Below are positions 54,933 through 64,000 of a stretch of 64,000 nt of DNA, piece after piece. The position numbers and the translations under genes were made by a program. Source of the DNA: Kordia sp050633145. Its GTDB lineage: Bacteria; Bacteroidota; Bacteroidia; Flavobacteriales; Flavobacteriaceae. Location of the stretch: assembly GCF_050633145.1 (NCBI RefSeq), contig NZ_JBOEFY010000040.1:214031-278030 (forward strand), read 5' to 3'. The notes under the pieces were generated by a model that made no database searches, was not told the DNA's origin, and was given only the letters and a program-made list of their open reading frames with translations. Position 1 is the stretch's first letter. The number at the start of each line of letters is the position of its first letter.

Positions 54933-55012
54933 ATACAACAAAATAAAGAATAATTTTTAGTGCTTTTAGTTTAGCTATAATGGGGTAATTAGGTTTGGGC
55001 GACTAATTACCG

Positions 55013-55045
55013 AAGCGCCACCTTTAATTAGATGGCGCTTTTTTT
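55013..55045 (+). terminator. Intrinsic terminator after the FG-GAP/LRR gene
   Basis: AAGCGCCA (55013-55020) pairs with TGGCGCTT (55033-55040), followed by five more T. Just upstream, GGTAATTAG (54984-54992) and CTAATTACC (55003-55011) form a second inverted repeat. Confidence 0.8.
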
Positions 55046-55138
55046 ATGTTTTAATCATATATAATTCTTTATAGGAACTTAAAAAACATGCTGTCTAAAA
55101 AAAATGTACATTTACATGAAACCGTTAACAAATAATAT

Positions 55139-55780
55139 ATGAAGAACGTTATTTTATCTAGCATTTACATTCTAGTAGTATGCATGACTACAACTGTTAT
55201 TGCACAAGAAAATGAAAAGCTACTAAAACAGATTCAAGGAGATTGGGAAGTTCAATCTGTAAACGATAATCCATTGAACGGCAGCTTATCTTTTTATGAT
55301 GATAAAATCTTTAGTATGCAAACTCCAAGTGGAAAAACAGTTGGCACGTACACCTTAAATGAGACAACTTTACTCATGGCCCGTAAAGGAAAAGAGGATC
55401 ATAAATTGTTAATTAAATCTTGTAATGAAACTACGTTAAAGCTGTATGATCCTAAAGAAAAGGCTACTATTATTCTTTCAAAAAGTAAAACAATAAAGCC
55501 TACCGTAGCCGTTAGTATTGTGGGAAACTGGAAAATTGAATCTCACAACGAAGAATCTTTTAGTGGAACCTTATCTTTTAATGATGATAAAACCTTTAGT
55601 ATGGTTGCTGCAGGAGAAAAAAATGAAGGCACATATAGGCTACATGAAGAAAAGTTATTCATGACTAATACGAAAGGAGAAAGTCAAGAATTGTTAATTC
55701 AATTTATTAATGAAACTACATTAAAACTTTATAGCTCTGTAGATGAAGTTACGCATGTTTTTTCAAAAGAAAAGCAATAA
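55139..55780 (+). CDS. Secreted protein with two tandem lipocalin-like domains
   Basis: The 213-residue protein has a signal peptide (about 1-22, ending VIAQ). Two homologous halves of about 85 residues follow: GDWEVQSVNDNPLNGSLSFY (from about 34) and GNWKIESHNEESFSGTLSFN (from about 127). Each half shows GxW, a DDKxFSM strand, a GTYxL strand, then LLI and ETTLKLY. The pattern fits the small lipocalin-like (calycin) domains common in Bacteroidota, which bind hydrophobic ligands, but a ligand cannot be named. There is no lipobox Cys. It stands alone between two giant surface protein genes. Confidence 0.75.
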   Translation: MKNVILSSIYILVVCMTTTVIAQENEKLLKQIQGDWEVQSVNDNPLNGSLSFYDDKIFSMQTPSGKTVGTYTLNETTLLMARKGKEDHKLLIKSCNETTLKLYDPKEKATIILSKSKTIKPTVAVSIVGNWKIESHNEESFSGTLSFNDDKTFSMVAAGEKNEGTYRLHEEKLFMTNTKGESQELLIQFINETTLKLYSSVDEVTHVFSKEKQ

Positions 55781-55826
55781 ACTCCATCTCTGAAAATAGT
55801 CATTGTGAATGAGATGATGTAAATAG

Positions 55827-55856
55827 AAAAAACGCCATTTCATATAGAAATGGCGC
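55827..55856 (-). terminator. Intrinsic terminator of the 1897-aa LRR gene
   Basis: CGCCATTTC (55833-55841) pairs with GAAATGGCG (55847-55855), leaving a 5-nt loop. On the minus strand six T residues follow. Confidence 0.75.
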
Positions 55857-55932
55857 TTCGTAAAAAATCCCCTAGTATATGACTACCAATTTTAAATTGC
55901 CCTAGACAATGATCTTCTATCTTTTTGAAGGT

Positions 55933-58900
55933 TTAATCGTTCTCTGGTAACTGTTCTGTAATTTGGAACGTACTGAAATTTAAAAAATTCCCTGGATGCG
56001 CTAGTACATTCTGCAAAATCACAGGCGTATCTGGATTTGTGCCAGAGTATTGTATGTTTCCATCCATGTTTAAATCATCTGTTATATACGCACTTACCGC
56101 ATAAGTTGGGAAATTGAGAAAGTTTCCTGGATCATTCAATACCGTTGATAAGATTGTTGGCGTATCTGGGTTCGTCCCAGAATATTGAACCATCGTATCA
56201 CCATTTACATTTCCTGCCCACATTCCTATTTTATTAGCTTGCATTCCAAAAACAGTTTGTGCATTACTACCATGTGTAATTTGGTTGGTTGCATCTGTAA
56301 AATCAACAATGGTTGTTGTTTGTTTTAGCGTTTCAGCAGTTGCTGTCATCACTCCTAAGTGATTTCTATGTTTTACGACAATATAGTATTTTCCAGCAGG
56401 AAGTGCATCAAAAGTTAATGGTGTTGTTAAGTCATCATCCGTAGCAACAATATCTCCATCGCGTTGTAAGACTCCTGATTTTCCTGCAACGACATTCGTC
56501 GGATTGTTTACATGTCTTAATTCTACCCAAACCCAATCAACCATTGAGTTTCCAACATTGTTAGTTGTTCTAATCGATTCACTTATAGTTGCGCCATCTG
56601 CATACGGAGATGTTGCACTGATGAGTCCGTTGATACGTAAATCGTCACGCATTAAGGTTTCTTCTCCTGTATTAGGGTTTAAACTTGCGCCTTGTAAGCG
56701 TACTTTCGCGCCAAGCTCAATATAATCACAACTCGTTTCGTTAAAGCTTATTTGCGGAGCTACTATAGTCCAATTGGTTATACTGTACGCTGCATCATCA
56801 ACCAAAACACAATATAAATCGGGATTGGTATTTGCTTCAAAAGTTGTCATGTTTGTATTGGTTCCGTTTTGGACATTTAATGATTTTAATTTATTATCAT
56901 CAACATCTAGCTCCTTGAGGTTCGTGTTACTACTCAGATCTAAATTTTGAATTTGATTTTCATAGCACACTAATTTTTCCAAGTTTATATTGTTTGTAAG
57001 GTTTAATTCTGTCAAGAAATTAGCATGCACATTTAAGTCTGTCAATGCTGCGTTAGTACTTACATCAATACTTACTAATTTATTTCCGCCGCAGGCTAAA
57101 AGGTCTAAATTAGGATTGGTACTAAATTCTAATGAAGTAAAATAATTTCGTTGTCCAACGAAGAACTCTAAGTATATATTATTGCTAAGATCAATGGTTG
57201 TTAAGTTATTGTCACTAAAAACAATGACTGTAAGTATTGTAGAATTACTAACATCGATACTTGTTAGCTTGTTGTTAGAACAGCGCAAATCTTCTAAGAG
57301 TGTATTTGTAGACATGTCTAAGATAGTTAATGCATTGTTTGACACATTAAAATCTCTTAAAGCTGTATTTGCACTTACATCTAAATTTGTGAGTTCATTA
57401 ACATGACATTCTAAGATATATAAGCCTGGATTGTTACTAAGATCTAAAGCCGTTAGCTTGTTGTTAGAACAGAATAAGCGCTCCAACGAAGCCGTATTCG
57501 TATTCAGATAACTAAGCTGATTGTTTTTACAATCTAAATAATTTAAAGAAGTGTTATTGCTTATGTTTAGACTTTCAATCGTATTAAAAGAACAGTTTAA
57601 AGTTTCTAAACTAGTGAAAGCTTCTATTCCTGTTAGGTCAGTGATTCCTTTATTTGAAATATCTAAACTTGTTAAAGTACTAATACCTTCTGTGGGCACA
57701 AAATCATCTAGCGGTAATGAATCAAAACCTAAATCAATTAGGGCTTGTTCAAAATTATCATCTGGAACATACGCTGCATAAGCACAATTTTGATTAAAAC
57801 TTGTTTGTAAATCGATGTTCATCCAATTGGTAGTACTCCAAGTTGCATCATCTACTTGTATACATGTTAAACTCGGATTTCCTATGGCTGAGAAACCTAC
57901 AAAATTTGTGTTGTTTCCATTCTTAATATTTAGTACTTCTAACGCATTGTTTTGTGCATATAATTCATTTAATGCTATGTGAAAGCTTCCGTTAAAAACA
58001 GTAATATTATTGCTGCTAATGTTCACCGAAACTAACAAAGAGTTATTGATAATGTTTAATGCTGTTAGTGAGTTTTCATTCACATTTAATGTGGTAAGAT
58101 TCAAATTACTTAGGATATCAAGCGCAGTTAATGAGTTTGAAGCACAGTCTAAGCTTGTTAAATTCAAATTATTGCTAACATCTAGTGTTCCCAACGTATT
58201 AGACGAGCAGTTTAGCTGTTGTAATGCTGTAAAATCTTCGATTCCTGTTGCATCGGAAATTCCTTTGTTACTTATGTTTAACGTAGTAACCGTTTCAATG
58301 TTTGCCGTAAGTACCAAATCATCTAAAACTGTGTCATAGCCTAAATCGATTAACGCTTGTTCAAAAGCATCATCTGGCACATAGGTAAATCCGAAATTAC
58401 AGTTTTCATTAAAGCTCGTTTGTGAGTCAATAAAACTCCAATTGGCAGTGCTATATGCTGCATCATCTACTTCTATACAGGTTAAATTGGGGTTTTGAGT
58501 TGCTGAAAAAGCTGCGAAATTGGTATTGTTTCCGTTTTTAACACTGAGACGTTCTAAATTGTTTCCTGCACAATATAAACGAGTTAATAATGAGCTATTA
58601 TCTAATTCTAAAACCGTAAAATTATTTTCATCTACATCTAAATAATTCAATAATGGATTGTTACTAAGGTCTAAAGTACTAATAGAATTTGACCATATTG
58701 TCAACGATTGTAATATGGTGTTACTTGTCACATCTATAGATGAAATCAGGTTAAATCCACAGTCTAACAATCTTAAATTTTGATTATTAGTAACATCTAT
58801 AGTATTCAAAATATTATTTGAACATCGCAATTGTTCAAGTGCTGTAAAGTCTTCGATTCCTGTTAAATCGGAAATTCCTTTACTGCTTAGATCTATAATT

Positions 58901-61626
58901 AATATGGAGTTAATGTTTGCTGTTGGCACATAATCGTTTAATGGTCCTTCATCAAAACCTAAATCAATCAACGCTTGTTCAAAAGCATCATCTGGAACAT
59001 AGGTAAAAAACGGTTCGCAGTTTGTATTAAAATTTGTTTGTGCGTCTTTATTTGTCCAGTTGGCTGTACTGTATGCAACATCATCTACTTCTATACAAGT
59101 TAAATCTGGATTGTTTAAGGTTGAGAAATTTGTAATGTCTGTATTGGTTCCGTTTTGGATTGAAAATAATACCAAGTTATTAGCAGCACCATCAAATTCG
59201 TTTAATTGTGTATGCGTATCTAAATTTAAAGATGTAATACCATTGTTGTTTATTTTTAATTGTGTCAGAGCTAAGTTGCCACTGATATCCAACGCGTTCA
59301 TCACATTATTGCTGATATCTAAATTTGTGAGTTGTGTATTTGCTGAAAGATCTATTGTAGCGATTGAATTTGCGGAGCAGTTTAATTGTTGTAAATCTAC
59401 AAAGCCTTCAATTCCTGTCATGTCTACAATACCTTTTCCGCTTATATCTAAAGTGGTTACTGTATTTATGTTTGCTCCAGGTACATAATCGTCTAACATT
59501 CCCGAATCATAACCCAAATCAATTAAGGCTTGCTCAAAAGCATCATCTGGCACATATACGGTATTGTAATTACAATTTTCACTGAAACTTGCTCCAGGGT
59601 CAACTCCTCCCCAATTTGCGGTACTAATTGCAGCATTATCTACTTGAATACAAGACAGATTCGGATTCCCTGTTGCTAAAAAGTTTGTCAAATTCGAATT
59701 TGCTCCATTCTTCACATTCAATTCTTCCAAATTAGGGCAATTCTGCACATAAATTTCCGTCAATTGTGTGTTTGGACTAAGATCGATTGAACTATAATTG
59801 TTCGTACCAATATCCGCAACTTGTAAATTGGTGTTATTGATAAGGTTGAGTTCAGCCAATCCGTTGTTAAAGGTGAATAATTTTTCTAATGCTACATTCG
59901 TGCTCACATCAAGCACACTTAATTGATTTGATTGAATATAGAGTTCGCGCAAAAGTGTATTATTGCTCACATCTACAGTAGTGATATTATTTGTCCCAAG
60001 AGATAATAAATTGAGTCCTGTGTTGGTACTTACATCTACAGAAGCTAATTGATTTTCATAAGCAACATAGGTATGCAAATTGGTTAGTCCAGTAGTATTG
60101 ATGCTCGTAATTTGATTGGTTCTACACCACAATGTTTGAAGTATTGGATTGGAAGACACATCGATAATAGAAAGTTGATTTTCATTACAATACAGCTCTA
60201 TCAAATCAGGATTCCCTGAAGTATCTACCGTAGTCAATTGATTGCGGCTGCATATAAATTGTAATAAAAGTGGATTGTTGGATGCATCCATTGCCGTAAG
60301 ATTATTGCCAGAAAGCGCAAATGCAAGCAATGCGCTATTTGCAGAAATATCGATGGTTGATAGTTGATTGCTATTCATACTTAATATTTCCAATCCAGTT
60401 AAAGGAGACAAATCAATACTAGTAATACTATTATCATTTGCTCTAAAGTCTCTTAGCTGTGTATTGGCAGTAATATCGATAGTAGACAACTGATTGTCAT
60501 TACAATACAATGATTGAAGCGCGCTAAAAGCTTCGATTCCTGTTAAATCTGCTATATTTTTTGAGCTTACATCTAAACTTGTGATCGTGTTTATATTTGC
60601 CGTTGGCACGAAATTATTTAACGGTGCAGAGTCATATCCTAAATCAATTAAAGCCTGTTCAAAATTATCATCTGGAACATACGTAGTTGTAGGATCGCAA
60701 TTGGTACTAAAACTTATTTGCGAACCAACAGTCCAATTGGCAGTACTATAAGCTACATCATCTACATCAATACATGTAAGAGCTGCTGCATTTGACACAG
60801 AAAAAAAGGTAATTGCAGTATTGTTACCATTTCTAAGATTTAAGTTTTTTAAACTGAGCATCCTATCAGCTCTTAAAATTTTTAAAGCAGGATTATTCGT
60901 TAAATCTAAATCTTCTAAGGTAGTTTGGTTTATTGCATTGATATTTACATATAAAGACTCTAGTAATGGATTATTACTTAGGTTTAATGCTGCTATAGGA
61001 CTTCCTATTAAGTTTAAAAGGGTAAGTGCTGAATTATTACTCAGATCAATTGTTGAAAATAGATTTCCGCCAATTCGTAATATTTCTAATGCAGTTGTAT
61101 TGGAAAGATCTAATGTTGTTAGGTCATTTGACGCACAATCTAACTCTACTAATGTACTATTATTTACATTCAAACTCGTAATATCATTTCCATTACAGCG
61201 AAGTATGGTCAATGCTGTATTTGTACTCACATCCAAACTTGTTAAATCATTTAACTGAATAGATATTTCTTCTAAATTTGTCAATCCCGTAATATTGATG
61301 CTCATTAAATCTCCCACATAAGAAGAAATAACTCTTAGATTGCTATTGCTTGTAAAATTGGCTGTTACGATTTGATTTTGTCCAAAATTTATAGTTTCAA
61401 GCGCTGTAAAATCGGCTATTCCAGTAAGATCGGTGATACTTTTTTGTTGAATATTTAAATCCGTAATCGTATTTATGTTTGCTGTAGGAACAAAATTGTC
61501 TAACGGTCCAGAATCATATCCTAAGTCAATTAAGGCTTGTTCAAAGTTATTATCTGGAATAAAAGTTTGTGCAATGGTAAATAATGGCATTACCAAAATC
61601 ACAATATAGAGTAATTGTTTTTTCAT
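55933..61626 (-). CDS. Giant LRR surface protein, 1897 aa
   Basis: After a signal peptide (about 1-19, ending FTIAQ) come six leucine-rich modules starting near residues 20, 313, 687, 872, 1079 and 1285. Each begins with a (Y/F)(V/I)P(D/N)NFEQALIDLGYD-type motif and ends with NGNNTN..F...NPxLTCI.VDDAAYSTANW. The internal repeats follow LTSLDVSxNxxLxxLxCxxN, with a period near 21 residues. The C-terminal 260 residues (from about 1635, VRLQGASLNPNTGEETLMRD) are shared with the other two giant proteins. It is probably an exported adhesive or binding protein. The small lipoprotein gene lies 36 nt upstream on the same strand, so they may be co-transcribed. Confidence 0.87.
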   Translation of the reverse strand: MKKQLLYIVILVMPLFTIAQTFIPDNNFEQALIDLGYDSGPLDNFVPTANINTITDLNIQQKSITDLTGIADFTALETINFGQNQIVTANFTSNSNLRVISSYVGDLMSINITGLTNLEEISIQLNDLTSLDVSTNTALTILRCNGNDITSLNVNNSTLVELDCASNDLTTLDLSNTTALEILRIGGNLFSTIDLSNNSALTLLNLIGSPIAALNLSNNPLLESLYVNINAINQTTLEDLDLTNNPALKILRADRMLSLKNLNLRNGNNTAITFFSVSNAAALTCIDVDDVAYSTANWTVGSQISFSTNCDPTTTYVPDDNFEQALIDLGYDSAPLNNFVPTANINTITSLDVSSKNIADLTGIEAFSALQSLYCNDNQLSTIDITANTQLRDFRANDNSITSIDLSPLTGLEILSMNSNQLSTIDISANSALLAFALSGNNLTAMDASNNPLLLQFICSRNQLTTVDTSGNPDLIELYCNENQLSIIDVSSNPILQTLWCRTNQITSINTTGLTNLHTYVAYENQLASVDVSTNTGLNLLSLGTNNITTVDVSNNTLLRELYIQSNQLSVLDVSTNVALEKLFTFNNGLAELNLINNTNLQVADIGTNNYSSIDLSPNTQLTEIYVQNCPNLEELNVKNGANSNLTNFLATGNPNLSCIQVDNAAISTANWGGVDPGASFSENCNYNTVYVPDDAFEQALIDLGYDSGMLDDYVPGANINTVTTLDISGKGIVDMTGIEGFVDLQQLNCSANSIATIDLSANTQLTNLDISNNVMNALDISGNLALTQLKINNNGITSLNLDTHTQLNEFDGAANNLVLFSIQNGTNTDITNFSTLNNPDLTCIEVDDVAYSTANWTNKDAQTNFNTNCEPFFTYVPDDAFEQALIDLGFDEGPLNDYVPTANINSILIIDLSSKGISDLTGIEDFTALEQLRCSNNILNTIDVTNNQNLRLLDCGFNLISSIDVTSNTILQSLTIWSNSISTLDLSNNPLLNYLDVDENNFTVLELDNSSLLTRLYCAGNNLERLSVKNGNNTNFAAFSATQNPNLTCIEVDDAAYSTANWSFIDSQTSFNENCNFGFTYVPDDAFEQALIDLGYDTVLDDLVLTANIETVTTLNISNKGISDATGIEDFTALQQLNCSSNTLGTLDVSNNLNLTSLDCASNSLTALDILSNLNLTTLNVNENSLTALNIINNSLLVSVNISSNNITVFNGSFHIALNELYAQNNALEVLNIKNGNNTNFVGFSAIGNPSLTCIQVDDATWSTTNWMNIDLQTSFNQNCAYAAYVPDDNFEQALIDLGFDSLPLDDFVPTEGISTLTSLDISNKGITDLTGIEAFTSLETLNCSFNTIESLNISNNTSLNYLDCKNNQLSYLNTNTASLERLFCSNNKLTALDLSNNPGLYILECHVNELTNLDVSANTALRDFNVSNNALTILDMSTNTLLEDLRCSNNKLTSIDVSNSTILTVIVFSDNNLTTIDLSNNIYLEFFVGQRNYFTSLEFSTNPNLDLLACGGNKLVSIDVSTNAALTDLNVHANFLTELNLTNNINLEKLVCYENQIQNLDLSSNTNLKELDVDDNKLKSLNVQNGTNTNMTTFEANTNPDLYCVLVDDAAYSITNWTIVAPQISFNETSCDYIELGAKVRLQGASLNPNTGEETLMRDDLRINGLISATSPYADGATISESIRTTNNVGNSMVDWVWVELRHVNNPTNVVAGKSGVLQRDGDIVATDDDLTTPLTFDALPAGKYYIVVKHRNHLGVMTATAETLKQTTTIVDFTDATNQITHGSNAQTVFGMQANKIGMWAGNVNGDTMVQYSGTNPDTPTILSTVLNDPGNFLNFPTYAVSAYITDDLNMDGNIQYSGTNPDTPVILQNVLAHPGNFLNFSTFQITEQLPEND

Positions 61627-61662
61627 GTAAATAGGTAGCGTTATTTGGTGTTTTTTTGTTTT

Positions 61663-62268
61663 TTAAGAATACATTTTGATAAGTTTGCCATCAATTGAGT
61701 AGAAAAAACTAAACGTTTTATCTCCGTTTTCTGGTTTTAGCATAATGCAGTATTCTGTTTTAGAAACATCACCGTTTTTAGGAAATTTTATGGTTGCTAA
61801 ATGTAAAGCTGGCTTTTCTATGTTTTTCTCTTGTTGCAGTTGCTTGCTCGATTTTTCGACCAAATCACCTAATGTAGAGAGGTTAATGGTATCGTTTAAC
61901 TGAAACATAAAATCTTTTGCTTTGGTTCCGTTAGGCACTTCAATAAATATGTCTGACGTTTTCTTCCAAATGTTTTGAGTGGAATTCCACTTTTCCATTT
62001 TTAAAGATTTTGGAGCATTTGTAACTATAGTGTTTATAGAGCTTCCTGTAGTTTTATTATAGCTTATTGTCAAATTTGTGTAGCATGCATTTTCACCAAA
62101 CTCACTTTTCATTACTTTTTCTATAGCATTAAATGCAATTGCATCGGCTGGTTGTGTATGCGTAGATGTATCACATGACAATAATGATAGTACAACCACT
62201 ACAATTACAATCATTGTAAAGTTTATTACTTTCATACCTAACTTTTTCTTTGAGTTGATTCTATTCAT
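61663..62268 (-). CDS. Small lipoprotein of unknown function
   Basis: The 201-residue protein has a basic start, a long hydrophobic stretch (MKVINFTMIVIVVVVLSLLS) and a Cys at about 32 directly after LLS, so it is probably lipidated. The remainder is a mixed alpha/beta domain with CYTNLTISYNKTTG, ALHLATIKFPKNGD and a C-terminal FFYSIDGKLIKMYS. I do not recognise the family. An internal start at 62235 is equally possible and keeps the lipobox. It precedes the giant LRR gene by 36 nt and may help to export or anchor it. Confidence 0.65.
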   Translation of the reverse strand: MNRINSKKKLGMKVINFTMIVIVVVVLSLLSCDTSTHTQPADAIAFNAIEKVMKSEFGENACYTNLTISYNKTTGSSINTIVTNAPKSLKMEKWNSTQNIWKKTSDIFIEVPNGTKAKDFMFQLNDTINLSTLGDLVEKSSKQLQQEKNIEKPALHLATIKFPKNGDVSKTEYCIMLKPENGDKTFSFFYSIDGKLIKMYS

Positions 62269-62603
62269 ATTTCTTACTAAAAAAAGCCTTGCCTACTATG
62301 AAATAGCACTCTAATTACCCAACAAACAGTATTGCCAAAAGGTCTAACCCAACTAAATTAAAATACTGTTACTACTAAAAATTAAAGCATAGCAGGCATT
62401 GGTATTTTACCTGACTTTTTTTCTGATATTTTGTATTGATCATTACTTTACACTCATAAAAGTATGTAGGAAATATGAATAAAGAAATAGCCATTTTATT
62501 TCCGTTACACTTGAAGAAATATGTGTGACTTTTGAATAAATATTTGAAAATGAAGTAAAGGTTGCTATTGAAGTTTTTAAGCGTTACGAACAAGTAATTA
62601 GGA
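62269..62603. other. Intergenic region between the lipoprotein gene and the LytTR regulator gene
   Basis: No convincing gene is visible. The inverted repeat ACAGTATT (62326-62333) with AATACTGT (62362-62369) encloses a GTTGGGT-type motif (minus strand). It could be a control site of the lipoprotein/LRR transcription unit. Confidence 0.4.
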
Positions 62604-63335
62604 TTATTTTTTGTTTAAAAAAGTGTTTAAAAATGCTTCTTTCCTTCTGGAAGATACTGGGATTTTTTTTCCATTTTTTAAATGAATAACGCCAGATTTG
62701 TCATACTTATCTATAAATTTTAGGTTGACAATATAGGATTGATGTGGTCGTGTAAAACTTGCTTTAAACAAAGGTTCTTCAAACTCTTTTAAGGTTTTAG
62801 AAACCACATATTTTTTTCCATCAAAACAATAAAAAGAAGTATATCCTTTGTCTGACTCACAATACATAAGTTCTTTTAAATCGATTACCTGAAAACTATC
62901 TTGAAGAGACAATATCAATTGAGAATTATCGGTATGTATTGCCTGTTTTACGATGTTTATTTGTTGTTTCTGTTTTGAAATTGGCAATGCAGAAACTTTT
63001 TGCAATGCTATTTCAAGTTCATCAATATCTACAGGTTTTAACAGGTAATCTACAGCGCCCATTTTTAAAGCTTTCAGTGCATACTCTTCAAAAGCAGTTA
63101 TAAAAATCACTTTAAAATCGGTGTATTCGGTTTGTTCTAAAAAGTCAAACGCAGTACCATCGGTCAAATTAATATCCAAAAAAATCAATTCAGGTTTGCA
63201 TGCTTTAGAAAGTACAACTGCATCACTTACAGACGCGCACTCTCCTATTACTTGTACATCAAAATTTACCAACTCCAATAAGTTTAACAAGCCTTTTCTA
63301 ATGTATTCTTTATCTTCTACAATAAGTGATTTCAT
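62604..63335 (-). CDS. LytTR-family response regulator
   Basis: The 243-residue protein has a receiver domain (about 1-120) with the acidic start VEDKEYI, the phosphoacceptor Asp in ELIFLDINLTDG (about 54) and the conserved Lys in VDYLLKPVDIDE. A LytTR DNA-binding domain follows (about 140-240; LMYCESDKGYTSFYCFDGKK, RPHQSYIVNLKFIDKY, KIPVSSRRKEAF). Phosphorylation by the overlapping LytS-type kinase would activate it. Its targets may include the adjacent lipoprotein and giant LRR gene, but no LytTR site was proved. Confidence 0.92.
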   Translation of the reverse strand: MKSLIVEDKEYIRKGLLNLLELVNFDVQVIGECASVSDAVVLSKACKPELIFLDINLTDGTAFDFLEQTEYTDFKVIFITAFEEYALKALKMGAVDYLLKPVDIDELEIALQKVSALPISKQKQQINIVKQAIHTDNSQLILSLQDSFQVIDLKELMYCESDKGYTSFYCFDGKKYVVSKTLKEFEEPLFKASFTRPHQSYIVNLKFIDKYDKSGVIHLKNGKKIPVSSRRKEAFLNTFLNKK

Positions 63336-64000
63336 GCTGCTTTTTGTATTTTATATGGCATTACTAATGTAACAATTGTTCCGTGTTCATCATACTTTTG
63401 TCGATCTTCAACGGTAAGCATTCCTTTTGTTTTAGAATCTTCAGATAAAATTCGCAAGCGTTCTGAAGTAATAATTGTTGCTAATGATTTTTTTTGTTTT
63501 TTGCTCGTTTGTTTTTTAGCATCTATCCCAATTCCATTATCGGTAATCGTACAAATAAGTTCTTCGTTTGTATACTTGAGTACAATTGCTATATTTCGGT
63601 CTGTACTTTGTGTATTAAATCCATGTTCTATTGCATTTTCTATAAATGGTTGAATCAACATTGGTGGTACTTCAAACAGTGATTTATCAATAGCATCATC
63701 CACAGAAATAGAATACTTATACGAGTCATTCGATTCTATATTTTGAAGTGCTAAATAATTTTCTACAGCAATTAACTCTTGATCGAGAGACACCATTTTA
63801 TCTCTAGAATTTTCCAAAGTAATCCGCAATAATTTTGAAAATTTAGACAAGTACGATAACGACTTCTTTTGTTCTTTGTTTAATATAATTCCTTGTAATA
63901 CAGAAAGTGCATTAAAAATAAAATGCGGTGTCATTTGTGATCGCAACAACTTTTGTTCTGTCAATATATTTTTATTCTTAGCTTTTACATGTCGTAATCG
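63332..64000 (-). CDS. LytS/YesM-type sensor histidine kinase, C-terminal part
   Basis: The frame is open to the right edge, so the N-terminal sensor is missing. The visible 222 residues hold the His_kinase block (LLRSQMTPHFIFNALSVLQG, with the phosphorylated His in PHFIFN). An ATPase domain follows, with VPPMLIQPFIENAIEHGF (N box) and ITDNGIGIDAKK (G1 box). It overlaps the regulator gene by 4 nt, so the two form a coupled two-component pair. The signal cannot be told from the visible part. Confidence 0.9.
   Translation of the reverse strand, partial: RLRHVKAKNKNILTEQKLLRSQMTPHFIFNALSVLQGIILNKEQKKSLSYLSKFSKLLRITLENSRDKMVSLDQELIAVENYLALQNIESNDSYKYSISVDDAIDKSLFEVPPMLIQPFIENAIEHGFNTQSTDRNIAIVLKYTNEELICTITDNGIGIDAKKQTSKKQKKSLATIITSERLRILSEDSKTKGMLTVEDRQKYDEHGTIVTLVMPYKIQKAA

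Noticed and set aside
54984..55011. GGTAATTAG/CTAATTACC inverted repeat as a recombination or attachment site
   Set aside because: It is a 9-bp arm pair just before a terminator, with no integrase or second copy of the whole element; only the core GGGTAATTAG recurs near 62310.
62375..62593. 72-codon minus-strand frame
   Set aside because: It is Phe/Lys/Asn-rich with scattered Cys, as expected of AT-rich noncoding DNA, and has no promoter or family resemblance.

Overview
The window looks like part of a Flavobacteriaceae (Bacteroidota) chromosome. The base composition is AT-rich, and several promoters carry the Bacteroidota -7 box TAnnTTTG. It also encodes a type IX secretion (gliding-motility) C-terminal domain, BspA-type and LRR surface proteins, TPR regulators with a C-terminal HTH, an UpxY/NusG paralogue and a GG-leader peptide. 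The genus cannot be fixed from sequence alone; a Kordia-like marine flavobacterium is a guess. I saw no rRNA, tRNA, CRISPR array, insertion sequence or prophage.

Region 1 (1-7200): a nonribosomal peptide locus on the minus strand, in the order FeeM/LuxI-like acyltransferase, UpxY-family antiterminator, then a large NRPS that runs off the left edge. A PAS-LuxR regulator and an E1-like (ThiF/MoeB fold) enzyme flank it. A 16-bp dyad (CTACACAAAAGGGTAG type) occurs three times before the acyltransferase and once before the E1-like gene. The promoter-proximal copies of both genes lie exactly 22 nt upstream of a TAnnTTTG box, so both transcription units look like targets of one regulator. Four tandem hairpin-forming repeats of about 50 nt precede the antiterminator gene.

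Region 2 (7850-23335): a tightly packed plus-strand operon that I cannot match to a named system. It encodes a membrane-anchored vWA/MIDAS protein, an Hsp70/actin-fold ATPase, a bitopic coiled-coil protein, a 1745-residue protein joining a SEDS (FtsW/RodA)-like membrane domain to a penicillin-binding transpeptidase, and a small bitopic protein. It reads as an envelope or peptidoglycan-remodelling machine and is the best candidate here for an undescribed system. A hypothetical protein and a lipoprotein follow.

Region 3 (23590-31830): a T9SS-exported PKD protein, DUF2750 and VOC proteins, a membrane protein, an overlooked 43-residue GG-leader Cys/Trp-rich peptide and a 42-residue membrane peptide, then a YfcC-type transporter joined to an ArgE-like deacetylase.

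Region 4 (31970-64000): three giant repeat proteins (2831, 1483 and 1897 aa) share one C-terminal module of about 260 aa. Two of them are paired with membrane-bound TPR-HTH regulators, with direct repeats TTTGCTACC or TGCACCCTAT between regulator and target. The third lies beside a lipoprotein gene and a LytS/LytTR two-component pair. Between the first two sits a DASS transporter and a stress island (TerB-like protein, P1B-type metal ATPase interrupted by a 9-N assembly gap, flavin-binding protein, DUF6544-like protein, ribosome hibernation factor). In this island three promoters have a Crp/Fnr-type TGA-N6-TCA dyad exactly 23 nt before the -7 box, and a fourth similar site may drive a small RNA.
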